Notes: a model not told the origin generated them from the sequence alone. DNA of 64,000 nucleotides from Rhodopseudomonas boonkerdii (GCF_021184025.1 NZ_CP036537.1:1302001-1366000); one strand, 5' to 3'. Shown: positions 1-11,793, counted from the first letter of the stretch. Program-made: numbers and translations.

Positions 1-429
1 TATACGGCCGGTGAGCACAAGGCGATGCTCGATCCGTTCCAGCCGGAAAACCCCGATGACGTCGCGCGCCTGAAATCGCTCCAGCGTGAGATCCATCGGA
101 TCTTCATTGGTCTCGTAAAGGAGAGCCGCGGCAGCAGGCTGAAGGGGCCGGAGGACGAATTGTTCTCGGGCGCCTATTGGGCCGGCGAGAAGTCCGTCGA
201 ATATGGGCTGGTCGATGCCATCGGCGATCTGCGCTCGGTACTGCGTTCCCGCTATGGCGACGAGGTGAAGATGCCGGTCATCGCACAGCCCACGGGCATG
301 CTGTCAAGCCTGCTCGGCCGCAAATCCTCCAGCGGCGCGCAGCTGGAGCTCGGCGGGGTGGCCGATCTGCCGGACCAGATCGTGACCACGCTGGAAACCC
401 GTGCCCTGTGGTCGCGCTACGGAATTTGA
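1..429 (+). CDS. S49 family serine peptidase (SppA/SohB-like), C-terminal part
   Basis: The reading frame is open from the first base, so this is the 3' end of a gene that begins outside the window; about 142 residues are visible. The segment around GAYWAGEKSVEYGLVDAIG matches the C-terminal part of S49 signal-peptide peptidases, where a Gly-Leu-Val-Asp turn closes the fold. The family cleaves leftover signal peptides or membrane proteins at the inner membrane. The catalytic Ser and Lys would lie upstream and cannot be checked. The gene ends just before a palindromic repeat. Confidence 0.8.
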   Translation, partial: YTAGEHKAMLDPFQPENPDDVARLKSLQREIHRIFIGLVKESRGSRLKGPEDELFSGAYWAGEKSVEYGLVDAIGDLRSVLRSRYGDEVKMPVIAQPTGMLSSLLGRKSSSGAQLELGGVADLPDQIVTTLETRALWSRYGI

Positions 430-451
430 TTATGGTGGTGACTCCCACCCG

Positions 452-567
452 CCCCTCATGGTGAGGAGCGCGCTCTTGCGCGCGTCTCGAACCATGAGAT
501 CGCTTGACTCCGAGTTCGCCGTCATCCTTCGAGACGCGCGCGTTGCGCGCTCCTCAGGATGAGGGGT
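452..567. repeat. Dispersed palindromic repeat, copy 1
   Basis: About 115 bp made of two hairpins. The outer ends pair loosely (CCTCATGGTGAGGAG against CTCCTCAGGATGAGG), and each side carries a GTCTCGAACCATGAG-like block next to a GCGCGC stem. The reverse complement matches the element at 5818-5931 almost throughout, so this is a repeat family rather than a terminator. It lies between the S49 peptidase gene and a small ORF. Similar REP-like elements are common in Bradyrhizobium-type genomes, but the family name is unknown to me. Confidence 0.75.
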
Positions 568-668
568 GGCGCGTGGGGCAAGACTTTCAGATCGCAGGGC
601 CTTCACACCCCAAATTGCCATTGTCCCGCGCCAGCAGTTGAGCGAGATTGCCGGGAAGGGGGCTCGTC

Positions 669-875
669 ATGAGCAAGGACACCAAAATGCCGCCGCTGGT
701 CGCCATTGCGGGTGCGCTCGGAAGCGCTGCCGTGGTCCGCTGGGCCTATCGCACCGTGAAGCGTGTGAATGCGGAACTGGATGCCGCCCGTGAAGCCCGC
801 GTTACCGAGACATCGGCCCCCGAAGCCAGGACCCTCCGCCGCGATCCCGTCACCGGCGCCTATCGGCCGGGGTAA
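669..875 (+). CDS. Small hypothetical protein, 68 aa
   Basis: A 68-residue protein beginning MSKDTKMPPLVAIAG. The ATG at 669 is preferred over the upstream in-frame start at 648 because a GGGAAGGGGG purine run lies 7 bases before it. Residues about 8-24 are hydrophobic and may be a short membrane anchor; the rest is charged, with a Gly-Ala-Tyr-Arg-Pro-Gly tail. I do not recognise a family. It stands alone between a repeat and the glyQ upstream region. Confidence 0.6.
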   Translation: MSKDTKMPPLVAIAGALGSAAVVRWAYRTVKRVNAELDAAREARVTETSAPEARTLRRDPVTGAYRPG

Positions 876-920
876 AAACGCTGGCCGCTCTTTTTAACTT
901 CTCCCCGGCGTGGAGAGGTA

Positions 921-961
921 AAGAAAAAACCGGCCGAGGACGGGCATGTCCTCGTGGCCGG
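921..961 (-). terminator. Intrinsic terminator pointing to the minus strand
   Basis: Read on the minus strand, a GC-rich stem (CCGGCC, two-base bulge, GAGGAC, loop ATGCCC, GTCCTC, GGCCGG) is followed at once by TTTTTTCTTT. This is a textbook rho-independent terminator, but the nearby genes (68-aa ORF and glyQ) both run on the plus strand. It would end a minus-strand transcript starting somewhere between here and glyQ. The rest of 876-1154 shows no convincing coding frame. Confidence 0.6.
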
Positions 962-1154
962 CAGCATTCTTGGGGTTCGCCGGATCAACGCCCCATGGTC
1001 GGCTTTCGTTCCGTCCTGCGGCGTATCGCCTTGATTCCACAGGCCCGCGTGGATACGGTCCGCGCGCTTCGATCCGTCCTGAAACCGCTCTCAGCGTTTC
1101 CTGGCGAATCCGACGGCGACATCCCGAAAAACCGGCCCGGATATACCCAAGACC

Positions 1155-2090
1155 ATGACGGACTCCCTGCCTCCGCATATGCGCCCGGAACGTTCGTTCC
1201 AGGGTTTTATTCTCGCTCTGCAGCGGTTCTGGGCCGAGCAGGGCTGCGTGATCCTGCAGCCCTATGACATGGAAATGGGCGCCGGCACCTTCCACCCGGC
1301 CACAACGCTCCGGGCCCTCGGCCCGAAGCCGTGGAAGGCCGCCTATGTGCAGCCGTCGCGCCGGCCGAAGGATGGCCGCTATGGCGAGAACCCGAACCGG
1401 CTGCAGCATTATTACCAGTTCCAGGTGATCATGAAGCCCTCGCCGGCCAACCTGCAGGATCTCTATCTGCAGTCGCTGAGGGCCATCGGCATCGACACCG
1501 CCCTGCATGACGTCCGCTTCGTCGAGGACGACTGGGAGAGCCCGACGCTGGGCGCCTGGGGTCTCGGCTGGGAATGCTGGTGCGACGGCATGGAAGTCTC
1601 GCAGTTCACTTACTTCCAGCAGGTCGCCGGCGTCGAATGCGCCCCTGTCGCGGGTGAGCTCACCTACGGCCTCGAGCGCCTAGCGATGTATGTGCAGGGC
1701 GTCGACCGCGTCTACGATCTCAATTTCAACGGCCGCGAAGGCGCCGAGAAAGTGACCTATGGCGATGTCTTCCTGCAGGCCGAGCAGGAATATTCGCGGC
1801 ATAATTTCGAACACGCCGACACCGCGATGCTGTTCGAGCAGTTCAGGATGGCCGAGGCCGCTTGCAAAAAGTATCTCGATGCCGGCTGGGCGAATGACAA
1901 GCGCGAACAGCATCTGATGGCGCTGCCGGCCTATGACCAGTGCATCAAGGCCAGCCATGTTTTCAATCTGCTCGATGCGCGCGGCGTGATCTCGGTCACC
2001 GAACGCCAGAGCTACATCATGCGCGTCCGCGAACTGGCGAAAGCCTGCGGCGAAGCATGGGTGCACACCGAAGCCGGAAGCGCTGCCTGA
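1155..2090 (+). CDS. glyQ: Glycyl-tRNA synthetase, alpha subunit
   Basis: A 311-residue protein, near the usual length for bacterial GlyQ. It is the class II catalytic subunit that activates glycine and charges tRNA-Gly as an alpha2beta2 complex with GlyS. The family core is clear: [20 protein letters not shown] near the N-terminus, [11 protein letters not shown], and the class II stretch [20 protein letters not shown]. The gene overlaps glyS by one base (TGATG), so the two are translationally coupled in one operon. Confidence 0.97.
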   Translation: MTDSLPPHMRPERSFQGFILALQRFWAEQGCVILQPYDMEMGAGTFHPATTLRALGPKPWKAAYVQPSRRPKDGRYGENPNRLQHYYQFQVIMKPSPANLQDLYLQSLRAIGIDTALHDVRFVEDDWESPTLGAWGLGWECWCDGMEVSQFTYFQQVAGVECAPVAGELTYGLERLAMYVQGVDRVYDLNFNGREGAEKVTYGDVFLQAEQEYSRHNFEHADTAMLFEQFRMAEAACKKYLDAGWANDKREQHLMALPAYDQCIKASHVFNLLDARGVISVTERQSYIMRVRELAKACGEAWVHTEAGSAA

Positions 2091-4330
2091 TGCCCGATCT
2101 TCTCCTCGAACTGTTCTCCGAAGAAATCCCCGCCCGCATGCAGGCCAAGGCGGCGGAAGACCTGCGCCGCATGGTCACCGACAAACTGGTCGATGCCGGC
2201 CTCGTCTATGAAGGCGCCAAGGCGTTTGCGACGCCGCGCCGCCTCGCGCTCACCGTGCACGGCATTCCCGCCCGCCAGCCGGACCTCAAGCAGGAGCGCA
2301 AGGGCCCGCGCGTCGGCGGCGCCGAAGCCGCCATTGCCGGCTTCCTGAAAGCCACCGGCCTCACATCGATCGACGAAGCCAAAATCCAGCGCGATCCCAA
2401 GGGCGATTTCTACATCGCGCTCACCGAGAAGCCGGGCAAGCCGGCCATCGGCGTGCTCGCCGAAATCCTGCCGATGGTGATCCGCACCTTCCCGTGGCCG
2501 AAACAGATGCGCTGGGGCGAACTCTCGGCGAAGTCGAGCGCGCTGACCTGGGTGCGTCCGCTGCATTCCATCGTCGCCACTTTCGGCATCGAGACCGAGG
2601 AGCCGGAGATCGTGACGTTCGATCTCAGCGGCATCCCCGTCGGCCAGACCACGCGGGGCCACCGCTTCCTCGCCCCCGGCGAGATCGAGGTGCGCCGCTT
2701 CGACGATTACGTCGCGAAACTGTATCAGGCCAAGGTCGTGCTCGATCCCGAGCGCCGCAAGGAGATCATCCTGGCCGACGCGCGCCAGCTCACCTTCGCG
2801 CAGGGCTATGAACTGGTCGAGGATCCCGCGCTGCTTGACGAGGTGTCCGGCCTGGTCGAATGGCCGGTGGTGCTGATGGGCTCGTTCGACGCGGACTTCC
2901 TGTCGATCCCTGACGAGGTGATCCGCGCGACGATCCGCGCCAACCAGAAGTGTTTTGTTGTGCGCGATCCGAAGACGGAAAAGCTCACCAACAAGTTCAT
3001 CCTCACGGCGAACATCGAAGCCACGGACGGTGGCGCCGCCATCATCGCCGGCAACGAGCGCGTCATCCGCGCGCGCCTGAGCGATGCAAAATTCTTCTAT
3101 GAGACCGACCTGAAGACGAAGCTGGAAGCCCGGCTGCCGAAATTCGATCAGATCGTGTTCCACGAAAAGCTCGGCACGCAGGCGGCGCGCATCAAGCGCA
3201 TCGAAAAATTGGCTGTAGAGATCGCGTTGCAGATCGGCGCCGATCCTGAAAAGACCAAACGTGCGGTACAACTTGCGAAGGCGGATTTGCTCACCGAGGT
3301 TGTCGGTGAATTCCCCGAACTGCAAGGCTTGATGGGCAAGTATTACGCGCTGGCCCATGGCGAAGATGCGTCTGTCGCTGCCGCGAGCGAAGAACACTGG
3401 AAGCCGCAGGGTGCGGGAGACAGTGTGCCGAGCGATCCCGTCAGCGTCGCGGTGGGTCTAGCTGATAAGCTAGATACGCTGGTCGGTTTTTGGGCTATCG
3501 ACGAAAAGCCGACGGGCTCTAAAGATCCGTTCGCGCTGCGCCGCGCTGCGCTGGGTGTAGTGAGACTTTTAACGGCTAATGAGCTGAAGTTTAGTCTATT
3601 CAAAGCGCTTTACATTGCTGGGATTGGCGTATCGCATGCGCTGGGCTATCAGTCCCTCGCGGGTATTGAAGCTGCCTTGATGAAACTGGCTCGTGAGACG
3701 AATGGACCCAAGCTCGCGTTGGCCGTTGTTGAACTTCTCGAAAACGACAATAACCGGATTGAGAAGGACGCGAATGCTACGGCTGTGAAGCTTGAAGCTG
3801 ATGCGATCGATCTCCTCGCCTTCTTCGCCGATCGCCTGAAAGTCCAGCTCCGCGATCAAGGCGCGCGTCACGATCTCGTCGATGCGGTGTTCGCACTCGG
3901 CGGTCAGGATGATCTGTTGATGGTGGTCCGCCGCGTCGAGGCGCTCGGCAAATTCCTCGACAGCGACGATGGCAAGAACCTGCTCGCCGGCACCAAGCGC
4001 GCCAGCAACATCCTCGCCATCGAGGAGAAGAAGGACAAGCGCAGCTTCGACGGCGCGCCGGATGCGTCGCTGTTCAAGCTCGATGAGGAAAAGGCGCTGG
4101 CCAAGGCGATTGCCGAAGTCGGGCCGGAAGCGAGTGCCGCGGTGGCGAAGGAAGACTTTGCCGGCGCCATGGCGGCGATGGCAAAGCTCCGTCCCGCGGT
4201 GGACGCGTTCTTCGACAAGGTAAAGGTCAATGACGACGACGCGGCGGTGCGCGAAAACCGCCTGAAGCTGCTCAACGAAATCCGCGCCGCCACGCGTGCT
4301 GTCGCGGATTTCTCGAAGATTCAGGACTGA
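2090..4330 (+). CDS. glyS: Glycyl-tRNA synthetase, beta subunit
   Basis: A 746-residue protein starting [18 protein letters not shown], the typical GlyS N-terminus. The ATG at 2090 overlaps the glyQ stop; an in-frame opening extends upstream inside glyQ but is not the start. GlyS binds and positions tRNA-Gly, and its C-terminus carries an anticodon-binding region. Codon use changes within the gene: about 3430-3800 is richer in A/T-ending codons (TTA, CTA, AGT) than either flank, although the protein frame is unbroken. No separate promoter is needed. Confidence 0.97.
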   Translation: MPDLLLELFSEEIPARMQAKAAEDLRRMVTDKLVDAGLVYEGAKAFATPRRLALTVHGIPARQPDLKQERKGPRVGGAEAAIAGFLKATGLTSIDEAKIQRDPKGDFYIALTEKPGKPAIGVLAEILPMVIRTFPWPKQMRWGELSAKSSALTWVRPLHSIVATFGIETEEPEIVTFDLSGIPVGQTTRGHRFLAPGEIEVRRFDDYVAKLYQAKVVLDPERRKEIILADARQLTFAQGYELVEDPALLDEVSGLVEWPVVLMGSFDADFLSIPDEVIRATIRANQKCFVVRDPKTEKLTNKFILTANIEATDGGAAIIAGNERVIRARLSDAKFFYETDLKTKLEARLPKFDQIVFHEKLGTQAARIKRIEKLAVEIALQIGADPEKTKRAVQLAKADLLTEVVGEFPELQGLMGKYYALAHGEDASVAAASEEHWKPQGAGDSVPSDPVSVAVGLADKLDTLVGFWAIDEKPTGSKDPFALRRAALGVVRLLTANELKFSLFKALYIAGIGVSHALGYQSLAGIEAALMKLARETNGPKLALAVVELLENDNNRIEKDANATAVKLEADAIDLLAFFADRLKVQLRDQGARHDLVDAVFALGGQDDLLMVVRRVEALGKFLDSDDGKNLLAGTKRASNILAIEEKKDKRSFDGAPDASLFKLDEEKALAKAIAEVGPEASAAVAKEDFAGAMAAMAKLRPAVDAFFDKVKVNDDDAAVRENRLKLLNEIRAATRAVADFSKIQD

Positions 4331-4404
4331 GGCGTCCGATATTTAAGTTTGAACCTCTGCGTCAGCTCGCCGCACCTATCACGGTGAGCAAGATGGAGGT
4401 TCTT

Positions 4405-4551
4405 ATGTCGGTATCTGCGAAACGGTCAGCGGTCGGAGCGGCATGGATACGCAGCGCTCTCGTCCACTGTTTATGGTTTGCGGCAGCGGCGCTGTTCGTG
4501 TCGATCCTGTCGCTGACCTATGGGCGCGATCTCAGCGCCGGACTGTTTTGA
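4405..4551 (+). CDS. Small single-pass membrane protein, 48 aa
   Basis: A 48-residue reading frame, MSVSAKRSAVGAAW onward, with a perfect GGAGG five bases before the ATG at 4405. Residues about 18-42 form one hydrophobic segment with a positively charged N-terminus, so it probably sits in the inner membrane with the N-terminus inside. The strong ribosome site and sensible membrane topology argue that it is real. No family is recognised. It lies between glyS and a repeat-containing protein on the same strand. Confidence 0.55.
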   Translation: MSVSAKRSAVGAAWIRSALVHCLWFAAAALFVSILSLTYGRDLSAGLF

Positions 4552-4706
4552 AGCGTTTGTCGTCCTGTAGGCGAAGGCCGTCCTGATATGACGGCTTTCA
4601 GAAATATCCCGACATCTCCTGAAACATTTACGTTTCATTAACCATCCCCTGAAAAGGTCCGGTTCCATCAACGGTTTCTTAACCGTCCCATGGAGCGCGC
4701 CTGCTC

Positions 4707-5801
4707 ATGACTTCGGTCAATACCGGTCTCAATCCCTACACCAATTACGGCTCCGCCTATGCGCGTGCCGCTGCCACGCAGCCCTCGCTGGCCAATGCGC
4801 TCAACGCCAATGAGAGCGCGTCGTCATCCTCGTCCGCAGCGACCAATCTGACGCTGTCGGAGGCGGCCCGCGCGCAGCTCGCCAGTTCGAGCGATGCCAA
4901 GAGCATCGCTGCCGTGATCGCAGACAGCCGCACGGCGCTCGACGGGCTCTACGCTGCTGCCAAGGTCAAAGGTCCGTATGATGCGAGCGGCAAGCCGACC
5001 GTCGATCTCGCCTCGCTCGATCGCCGGGCGCTGTTCGCCATCTCCACCAACAATGGCGGCAAGTTCACGAGCGACGAGCAGAAGGCCGCGAGCGCCGAAC
5101 TCACCCAGCGCTTCAACGCCGCGATGGCGCCGGCCGCCGGCACGGCAAAGCTGACGGGCAATTTCGCCGGTCTCTACAAGGCCGCCGCGGATTATCTCGA
5201 TGCGGCCGGTCCCGAGGAAAAGGCCACCGCGCTGTGGGCGGCGCAGCGCGATGCCGTCGCCAAGGGCGTGCAGGCGACGCAGCGGACGCCGGACAAGGCG
5301 CCGTTGGGGATCGCCAACGATCCCGTCGCGGCTTATCTCGCGCAGCCCGATACGGCCCAGCCCGTGAAGAGCATCGGCGATGTCGCCAAGGCCGTGCGCG
5401 CCGTGCTCGATGCGCAGGCCAAGGCGGCCAAGGATAGCGGCAAGGGTGAGCTGGTGTTCGACGCCGGCCGTAAGACGGGTCAGATGGCCGATCTCTCCGG
5501 CATCGACAATCGTTCGCTGTCGGCGATGTCGCTCAATCAGGATGGCTTGTTCTCGAAGGAAGAGAGTTTTGCGGCCAAGCAGACCCTCGATGCGCGCAAT
5601 CGCGCGGCGATCCTCGAGGCGCTGCAGGCGAGCCAGAAGAGCGGCGATCCCTCGCAACTCAGTCTCGGCATTCTCAATGTCTATTCCGGCATGAGCGCCG
5701 AGGAGCGTCTCGCGTCCAACTGGACACCGGCCTTCCGTGACAATGCGGTGGCGGCGTATAAATCGACGAACAATATTTTGTCGATGCTGAAGGGTGGATA
5801 G
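4707..5801 (+). CDS. Hypothetical protein with two internal repeats and EF-hand-like loops
   Basis: A 364-residue protein with a Ser/Ala-rich N-terminus (about residues 30-60). Two diverged copies of an 80-residue unit can be aligned, residues about 65-145 and 221-305. Each begins with AKSI or VKSI and contains an L/I-D-x-R-x-L helix followed by a 12-residue loop: S113 TNNGGKFTSDE124 and S275 LNQDGLFSKEE286. Both loops fit the EF-hand spacing (position 6 Gly, position 8 Phe, position 12 Glu), but acidic residues at positions 1 and 3 are replaced by Ser and Asn. No signal peptide is evident. The function is unknown; calcium binding is only a possibility. Confidence 0.75.
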   Translation: MTSVNTGLNPYTNYGSAYARAAATQPSLANALNANESASSSSSAATNLTLSEAARAQLASSSDAKSIAAVIADSRTALDGLYAAAKVKGPYDASGKPTVDLASLDRRALFAISTNNGGKFTSDEQKAASAELTQRFNAAMAPAAGTAKLTGNFAGLYKAAADYLDAAGPEEKATALWAAQRDAVAKGVQATQRTPDKAPLGIANDPVAAYLAQPDTAQPVKSIGDVAKAVRAVLDAQAKAAKDSGKGELVFDAGRKTGQMADLSGIDNRSLSAMSLNQDGLFSKEESFAAKQTLDARNRAAILEALQASQKSGDPSQLSLGILNVYSGMSAEERLASNWTPAFRDNAVAAYKSTNNILSMLKGG

Positions 5802-5817
5802 CCGTTGCAACTCACTC

Positions 5818-5931
5818 TCCCCTCATCCTGAGGAGAGCGCTTTGCGCGCGTCTCGAAGGATGGCTGCACACTCTGAGCCAGGCCATCTCATGGTTCGAGA
5901 CGGCGCTGCGCGCCTCCTCACCATGAGGGAC
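5818..5931. repeat. Dispersed palindromic repeat, copy 2
   Basis: The same 115-bp element as at 452-567, in inverted orientation. It opens CCTCATCCTGAGGAG and closes CTCCTCACCATGAGG, with GTCTCGAAGGATG and CATGGTTCGAGACG blocks inside. It lies directly after the EF-hand-like gene. The rest of 5802-6122 holds only this element and a terminator. Confidence 0.75.
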
Positions 5932-5955
5932 GGGTGTGGACGCACCCGAAACAAA

Positions 5956-5993
5956 AAGCCCCGCCCGGCAGGGGGAGAACCGGGGCGGGGCTT
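5956..5993 (-). terminator. Intrinsic terminator for the DUF1236 gene
   Basis: An 11-bp perfect stem (AAGCCCCGCCC pairing with GGGCGGGGCTT) encloses a purine-rich loop. On the minus strand it runs into GCTTTTTG, so it should stop transcripts coming from the DUF1236 gene at 6123-6488, about 130 bases upstream. Confidence 0.75.
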
Positions 5994-6122
5994 CTTCGCC
6001 CGGTCGCCGTCGCCAGCGCCCGCACGAATCTCTGGTCTTTTTGTCCCGCACGCGGCTCCGGCGATCAGGACGATCCCGGTTCTCCGCAGCGCTACGCGCT
6101 GCATCGCGCCCGGGATGCGACG

Positions 6123-6488
6123 TCAGTCGACCACCTGCACGATGCGGCGGGAGCGGGGTTCCACCAGCACCGTCTGCCCGTTCACTACCGTGAAGCGATA
6201 GGGCGTGGTCGCCACGCTCTGCGGCACGTCATAATAGGTCACGCCGGATTCCGGGAGCGTGGCGCCCACCACGATGCGATCCGGCACCGTGAAGGTCGGC
6301 AGGCGCTCTCGCACCACATATTCGCGGAAGGCGGGCCGTTCCTGCACGCTGATGCCGTCGGGATCGTTTTGATCGACGATCACCCGGTCGCCGCCGGAAA
6401 CCCCGACCGTGACGCCCTGGGCCTGCGCGGCAAAAGGTGCGGCCATCATGCCCATCAGGGCGGCAGCCGTAATCAGTGTCCTACGCAT
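6123..6488 (-). CDS. DUF1236-type periplasmic protein
   Basis: A 121-residue protein. The start at 6488 is chosen because AAGGAG lies six bases before it and a signal peptide follows (MRRTLITAAALMGMMAAPF, cleavage near AQA-QG). A longer in-frame opening upstream has no ribosome site. The mature part contains the DUF1236-like pattern of a short beta-rich domain ending PYRFTVVNGQTVLVEPRSRR, common in rhizobial periplasmic proteins of unknown role. It is monocistronic, with its own terminator, and divergent from the DUF3096 gene. Confidence 0.8.
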   Translation of the reverse strand: MRRTLITAAALMGMMAAPFAAQAQGVTVGVSGGDRVIVDQNDPDGISVQERPAFREYVVRERLPTFTVPDRIVVGATLPESGVTYYDVPQSVATTPYRFTVVNGQTVLVEPRSRRIVQVVD

Positions 6489-6731
6489 GGTCATCTCCTT
6501 GATAACGATATCCGGCTTGCTCCGCCGGAGCTGCCCATCCAGCCGTTTGCCATTGCACCAACGGCCAATGCCTGCGATCCATGATCGTTCCGGAAATTGT
6601 GGGTCCCGATGCCGGTTTTCGGTGCATTGCAGCGTTGCAACCGGGAACCCATTGATGCGCGGCGCGTCTTCATGCTGCTTGTCCCCGCGGCGCGCAGGGC
6701 GCCGAATCGCATCACCGCATCGGAGATTCCC

Positions 6732-6890
6732 ATGACCATCACGGCAGCTCACATCCAGCCGATCGTCGCCCTCGTCGCCGGTGTTCTGATTTTGCTGATG
6801 CCGCGACTGCTGAATTTCATCGTCGCGATCTATCTCATCTTCATCGGCCTGGTCGGCCTCGGCGTCTTCAGGCTGCTGAAGATCGGCTAA
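6732..6890 (+). CDS. DUF3096 family small membrane protein
   Basis: A 52-residue protein, MTITAAHIQPIVALVAGVLI onward, with CGGAG six bases before the ATG. It is almost entirely hydrophobic and forms two short membrane helices with a PRLLN turn between them, as in the DUF3096 family found widely in alphaproteobacteria. The role is unknown. The upstream 243 bp to the divergent DUF1236 gene should hold both promoters. Confidence 0.8.
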   Translation: MTITAAHIQPIVALVAGVLILLMPRLLNFIVAIYLIFIGLVGLGVFRLLKIG

Positions 6891-6932
6891 ATTCCGACAC
6901 GCATTTCCTTAACAAGCTACCGGCACCGTCGC

Positions 6933-6960
6933 TTGCACCACGTCGCTGAAACGTGGTGTA
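6933..6960. promoter_or_regulatory. Inverted repeat upstream of ppdK
   Basis: TTGCACCACGT and ACGTGGTGTAA face each other across seven bases (11-bp arms, one mismatch). It lies about 50 bp before the ppdK start and could be an operator or a leader hairpin. There is no T-tract, so a terminator for the DUF3096 gene is less likely. Confidence 0.35.
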
Positions 6961-7008
6961 AGGCGGTTCCTTCCTGTCTCCATCCTCTCGCCGGATCGAT
7001 TGAGAACC

Positions 7009-9954
<2,946 letters not shown>

Positions 9955-9976
9955 GCGTGGTTGGGAGTGAGTTTGA

Positions 9977-10006
9977 AACGGCCGGGCAATTGCCCGGCCG
10001 TTTTTT
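9977..10006 (+). terminator. Intrinsic terminator of ppdK
   Basis: A perfect 13-bp palindrome (AACGGCCGGGCAA against TTGCCCGGCCGTT) followed by a T-run, starting 22 bases after the ppdK stop codon. Confidence 0.92.
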
Positions 10007-10106
10007 GTTGGCATCGACACGCCGAAGCCAGCAATCTCCCTCCCCGCTGCGCGGCTACGCCGCTGGAGGGAGGGCGCGTAGTCGCACGGTTGTTCCTATT
10101 TTGTTC

Positions 10107-10136
10107 TTGACAATATTCCTCTCATTGCCCTATATC
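10107..10136 (+). promoter_or_regulatory. Sigma70-like promoter
   Basis: A perfect TTGACA -35 box (10107-10112) and a TATATC -10 box (10131-10136) with an 18-bp spacer, in a locally AT-rich patch. It points into a 500-bp stretch with no convincing gene before ruvC, so it either gives ruvCAB a long leader or drives a non-coding RNA. Just upstream, 10030-10075 holds a small imperfect palindrome (CTCCCTCC against GGAGGGAG). Confidence 0.55.
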
Positions 10137-10142
10137 CCTCCC

Positions 10143-10620
10143 GTCTTGTTCGCGAGGGGCGCTCTCATGAGGCGTCTTTGAGCGGGGCGAGATGCGGCGC
10201 CTGCGGGCGGGGGAGGACGTATCCCTCGCACTCGGGAGGCCTGGGGTCACCGTCCGGGCCCACTACGGGGCTCTGCCGCTTGCGGCTGGACGGGTGCGGA
10301 TGACGGCTGGCGAAAGCCGGTCCGATGGCAGGGCACCTGCCAGCTTCCAGTACCCGGAAGCACGGTCCCTCGGCCAAAAACCGTCGCGGTGGCACGCCGT
10401 CAGGCGTTGCGCGGCCGGCCAGCACTGGCGATCCAGTGCGCACCGATCGCGTCAGAAACCACCCCTCGCGCCTGGCGGCGTGCCGCCTCCCCTCATGTCT
10501 TCGAGGGGAGACCTGCTCACACCTCGGACGCGCAAGCGCCGCGAGAATGCGCATTCGCGCGTAACCACAAGGGGACAGATGCCACAAGCGCCCGCGTTAT
10601 TGTTTCGTTCGCTGTGCCCC
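10143..10620 (+). other. GC-rich stretch without a supported gene, many hairpins; possible structured RNA or repeat
   Basis: No reading frame here has a ribosome site or recognisable protein; the frames that stay open on both strands reflect high GC. Several short hairpins are visible, for example GGCTGGCGAAAGCC, GGCAGGGCACCTGCC and CTTCGAGGGGAG with CTCCCCTC upstream. The sigma70-like promoter at 10107-10136 would transcribe it. From memory of related genomes the pattern resembles dispersed non-coding elements of Bradyrhizobium-type bacteria, but I cannot verify that here. Confidence 0.35.
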
Positions 10621-10637
10621 GCGGCTATCAAGGCGAC

Positions 10638-11162
10638 ATGACCGTGTCCTCGATTCGCGCGCCTGTCCGCATCATCGGTATCGATCCCGGCCTGCGCCGC
10701 ACCGGCTGGGGCGTGATCGAGACCGAAGGCAACAAGCTCACTTATATCGCCTGCGGATCGGTGGAGCCCGAGGAAGGCCTGCCGCTGGCAAATCGCCTGC
10801 TTGGCATTCACGAAGGTCTGACAAAAGTGCTCAACCAATTCCAGCCGACCGAGGCTGCGGTGGAGCAGACATTCGTCAACAAGGACGGCGCGGCCACGCT
10901 GAAGCTCGGCCAGGCGCGCGGCATCGCCATGATGTCGCCGGCGATGTTCGGCATCGAGGTGGCCGAATACATGCCGAACCTCGTCAAGAAGACCGTGGTC
11001 GGCGCCGGCCATGCCGACAAGAACCAGATTCAGGTGATGCTGAAGATCCTGTTGCCGAAAGCCGAGTTCAAACGTGCCGACGCCGCCGATGCGCTGGCGA
11101 TCGCCATCACCCACGCGCATCACCGCGCCAGCGCCATGCTGCGAAAGGCGGTGCTGGCGTGA
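10638..11162 (+). CDS. ruvC: Holliday junction resolvase RuvC
   Basis: A 174-residue endonuclease that cuts Holliday junctions symmetrically with RuvAB during recombinational repair. The four acidic metal ligands are in place: Asp16 in GIDPG, Glu76 in VEQTF, Asp148 and Asp151 in [11 protein letters not shown]. The ATG at 10638 starts [14 protein letters not shown]; the frame stays open upstream through the non-coding stretch but without conserved sequence. ruvA overlaps its stop codon. Confidence 0.96.
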   Translation: MTVSSIRAPVRIIGIDPGLRRTGWGVIETEGNKLTYIACGSVEPEEGLPLANRLLGIHEGLTKVLNQFQPTEAAVEQTFVNKDGAATLKLGQARGIAMMSPAMFGIEVAEYMPNLVKKTVVGAGHADKNQIQVMLKILLPKAEFKRADAADALAIAITHAHHRASAMLRKAVLA

Positions 11163-11776
11163 TCGGAAAACTAAAAGGTCTCATCGATTCCTATGGTGAG
11201 GATTATGTGATCCTCGACGTGCAGGGCGTGGGCTATCAGGTGCATTGCTCCGCGCGCACGCTGCAGGCGCTGCCGCAGGCTGGCGGAGCAGCTGTGCTCT
11301 CCATCGAGACCTATGTGCGGGAAGACCAAATCAAGCTGTTCGGCTTCCGCTCCGACATCGAGCGGGAATGGTTTCGCCTGCTGCAGACCGTGCAGGGCGT
11401 CGGTGCCCGTGTCGCACTCGCAGTCCTCTCGACACTGCCGCCGGCCGAGCTCGCCAATGCCATCGCGCTACGCGACAAGGCAGCCGTCGCGCGCACGCCG
11501 GGTGTCGGCCCGAAGGTCGCCGAACGCATCGTGTCTGAACTGAAGGACAAGGCGCCGGCTTTCGCGTCGGTCGATCCCGTCGTCGCACAACTCGCCGGCG
11601 CCGTCGCCGATGAAAACGCGCCGCGCGCCGTCAGCGATGCCATCTCCGCGCTCGTCAATCTCGGTTACGGCCAGCCGCAGGCGGCTGCCGCGGTCGCATC
11701 GGCATCGCGCAGCGCCGGTGAGAATGCCGAGACGGCGATGCTCATTCGTTTGGGTCTGAAGGAACTCGCGAAGTGA
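11159..11776 (+). CDS. ruvA: Holliday junction branch-migration protein RuvA
   Basis: A 205-residue DNA-binding subunit that holds the four-way junction and loads the RuvB motor. It starts with GTG inside the ruvC stop codon ([20 protein letters not shown]). The N-terminal OB fold is followed by helix-hairpin-helix motifs ([17 protein letters not shown] and [13 protein letters not shown]) and the C-terminal RuvB-binding helices ([16 protein letters not shown]). Translationally coupled with ruvC. Confidence 0.96.
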   Translation: MIGKLKGLIDSYGEDYVILDVQGVGYQVHCSARTLQALPQAGGAAVLSIETYVREDQIKLFGFRSDIEREWFRLLQTVQGVGARVALAVLSTLPPAELANAIALRDKAAVARTPGVGPKVAERIVSELKDKAPAFASVDPVVAQLAGAVADENAPRAVSDAISALVNLGYGQPQAAAAVASASRSAGENAETAMLIRLGLKELAK

Positions 11777-11793
11777 CGGAGCGTAGCGAAGTC

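Noticed and set aside
894..1508. Open reading frame on the minus strand opposite glyQ
   Set aside because: It overlaps the 5' half of glyQ, lacks a ribosome site and has the Arg-rich composition of an antisense frame. Only the terminator at 921-961 remains unexplained.
1940..2089. Upstream in-frame extension of glyS
   Set aside because: It lies wholly within glyQ; the ATG at 2090 overlaps the glyQ stop, and the protein then begins with the conserved GlyS N-terminus.
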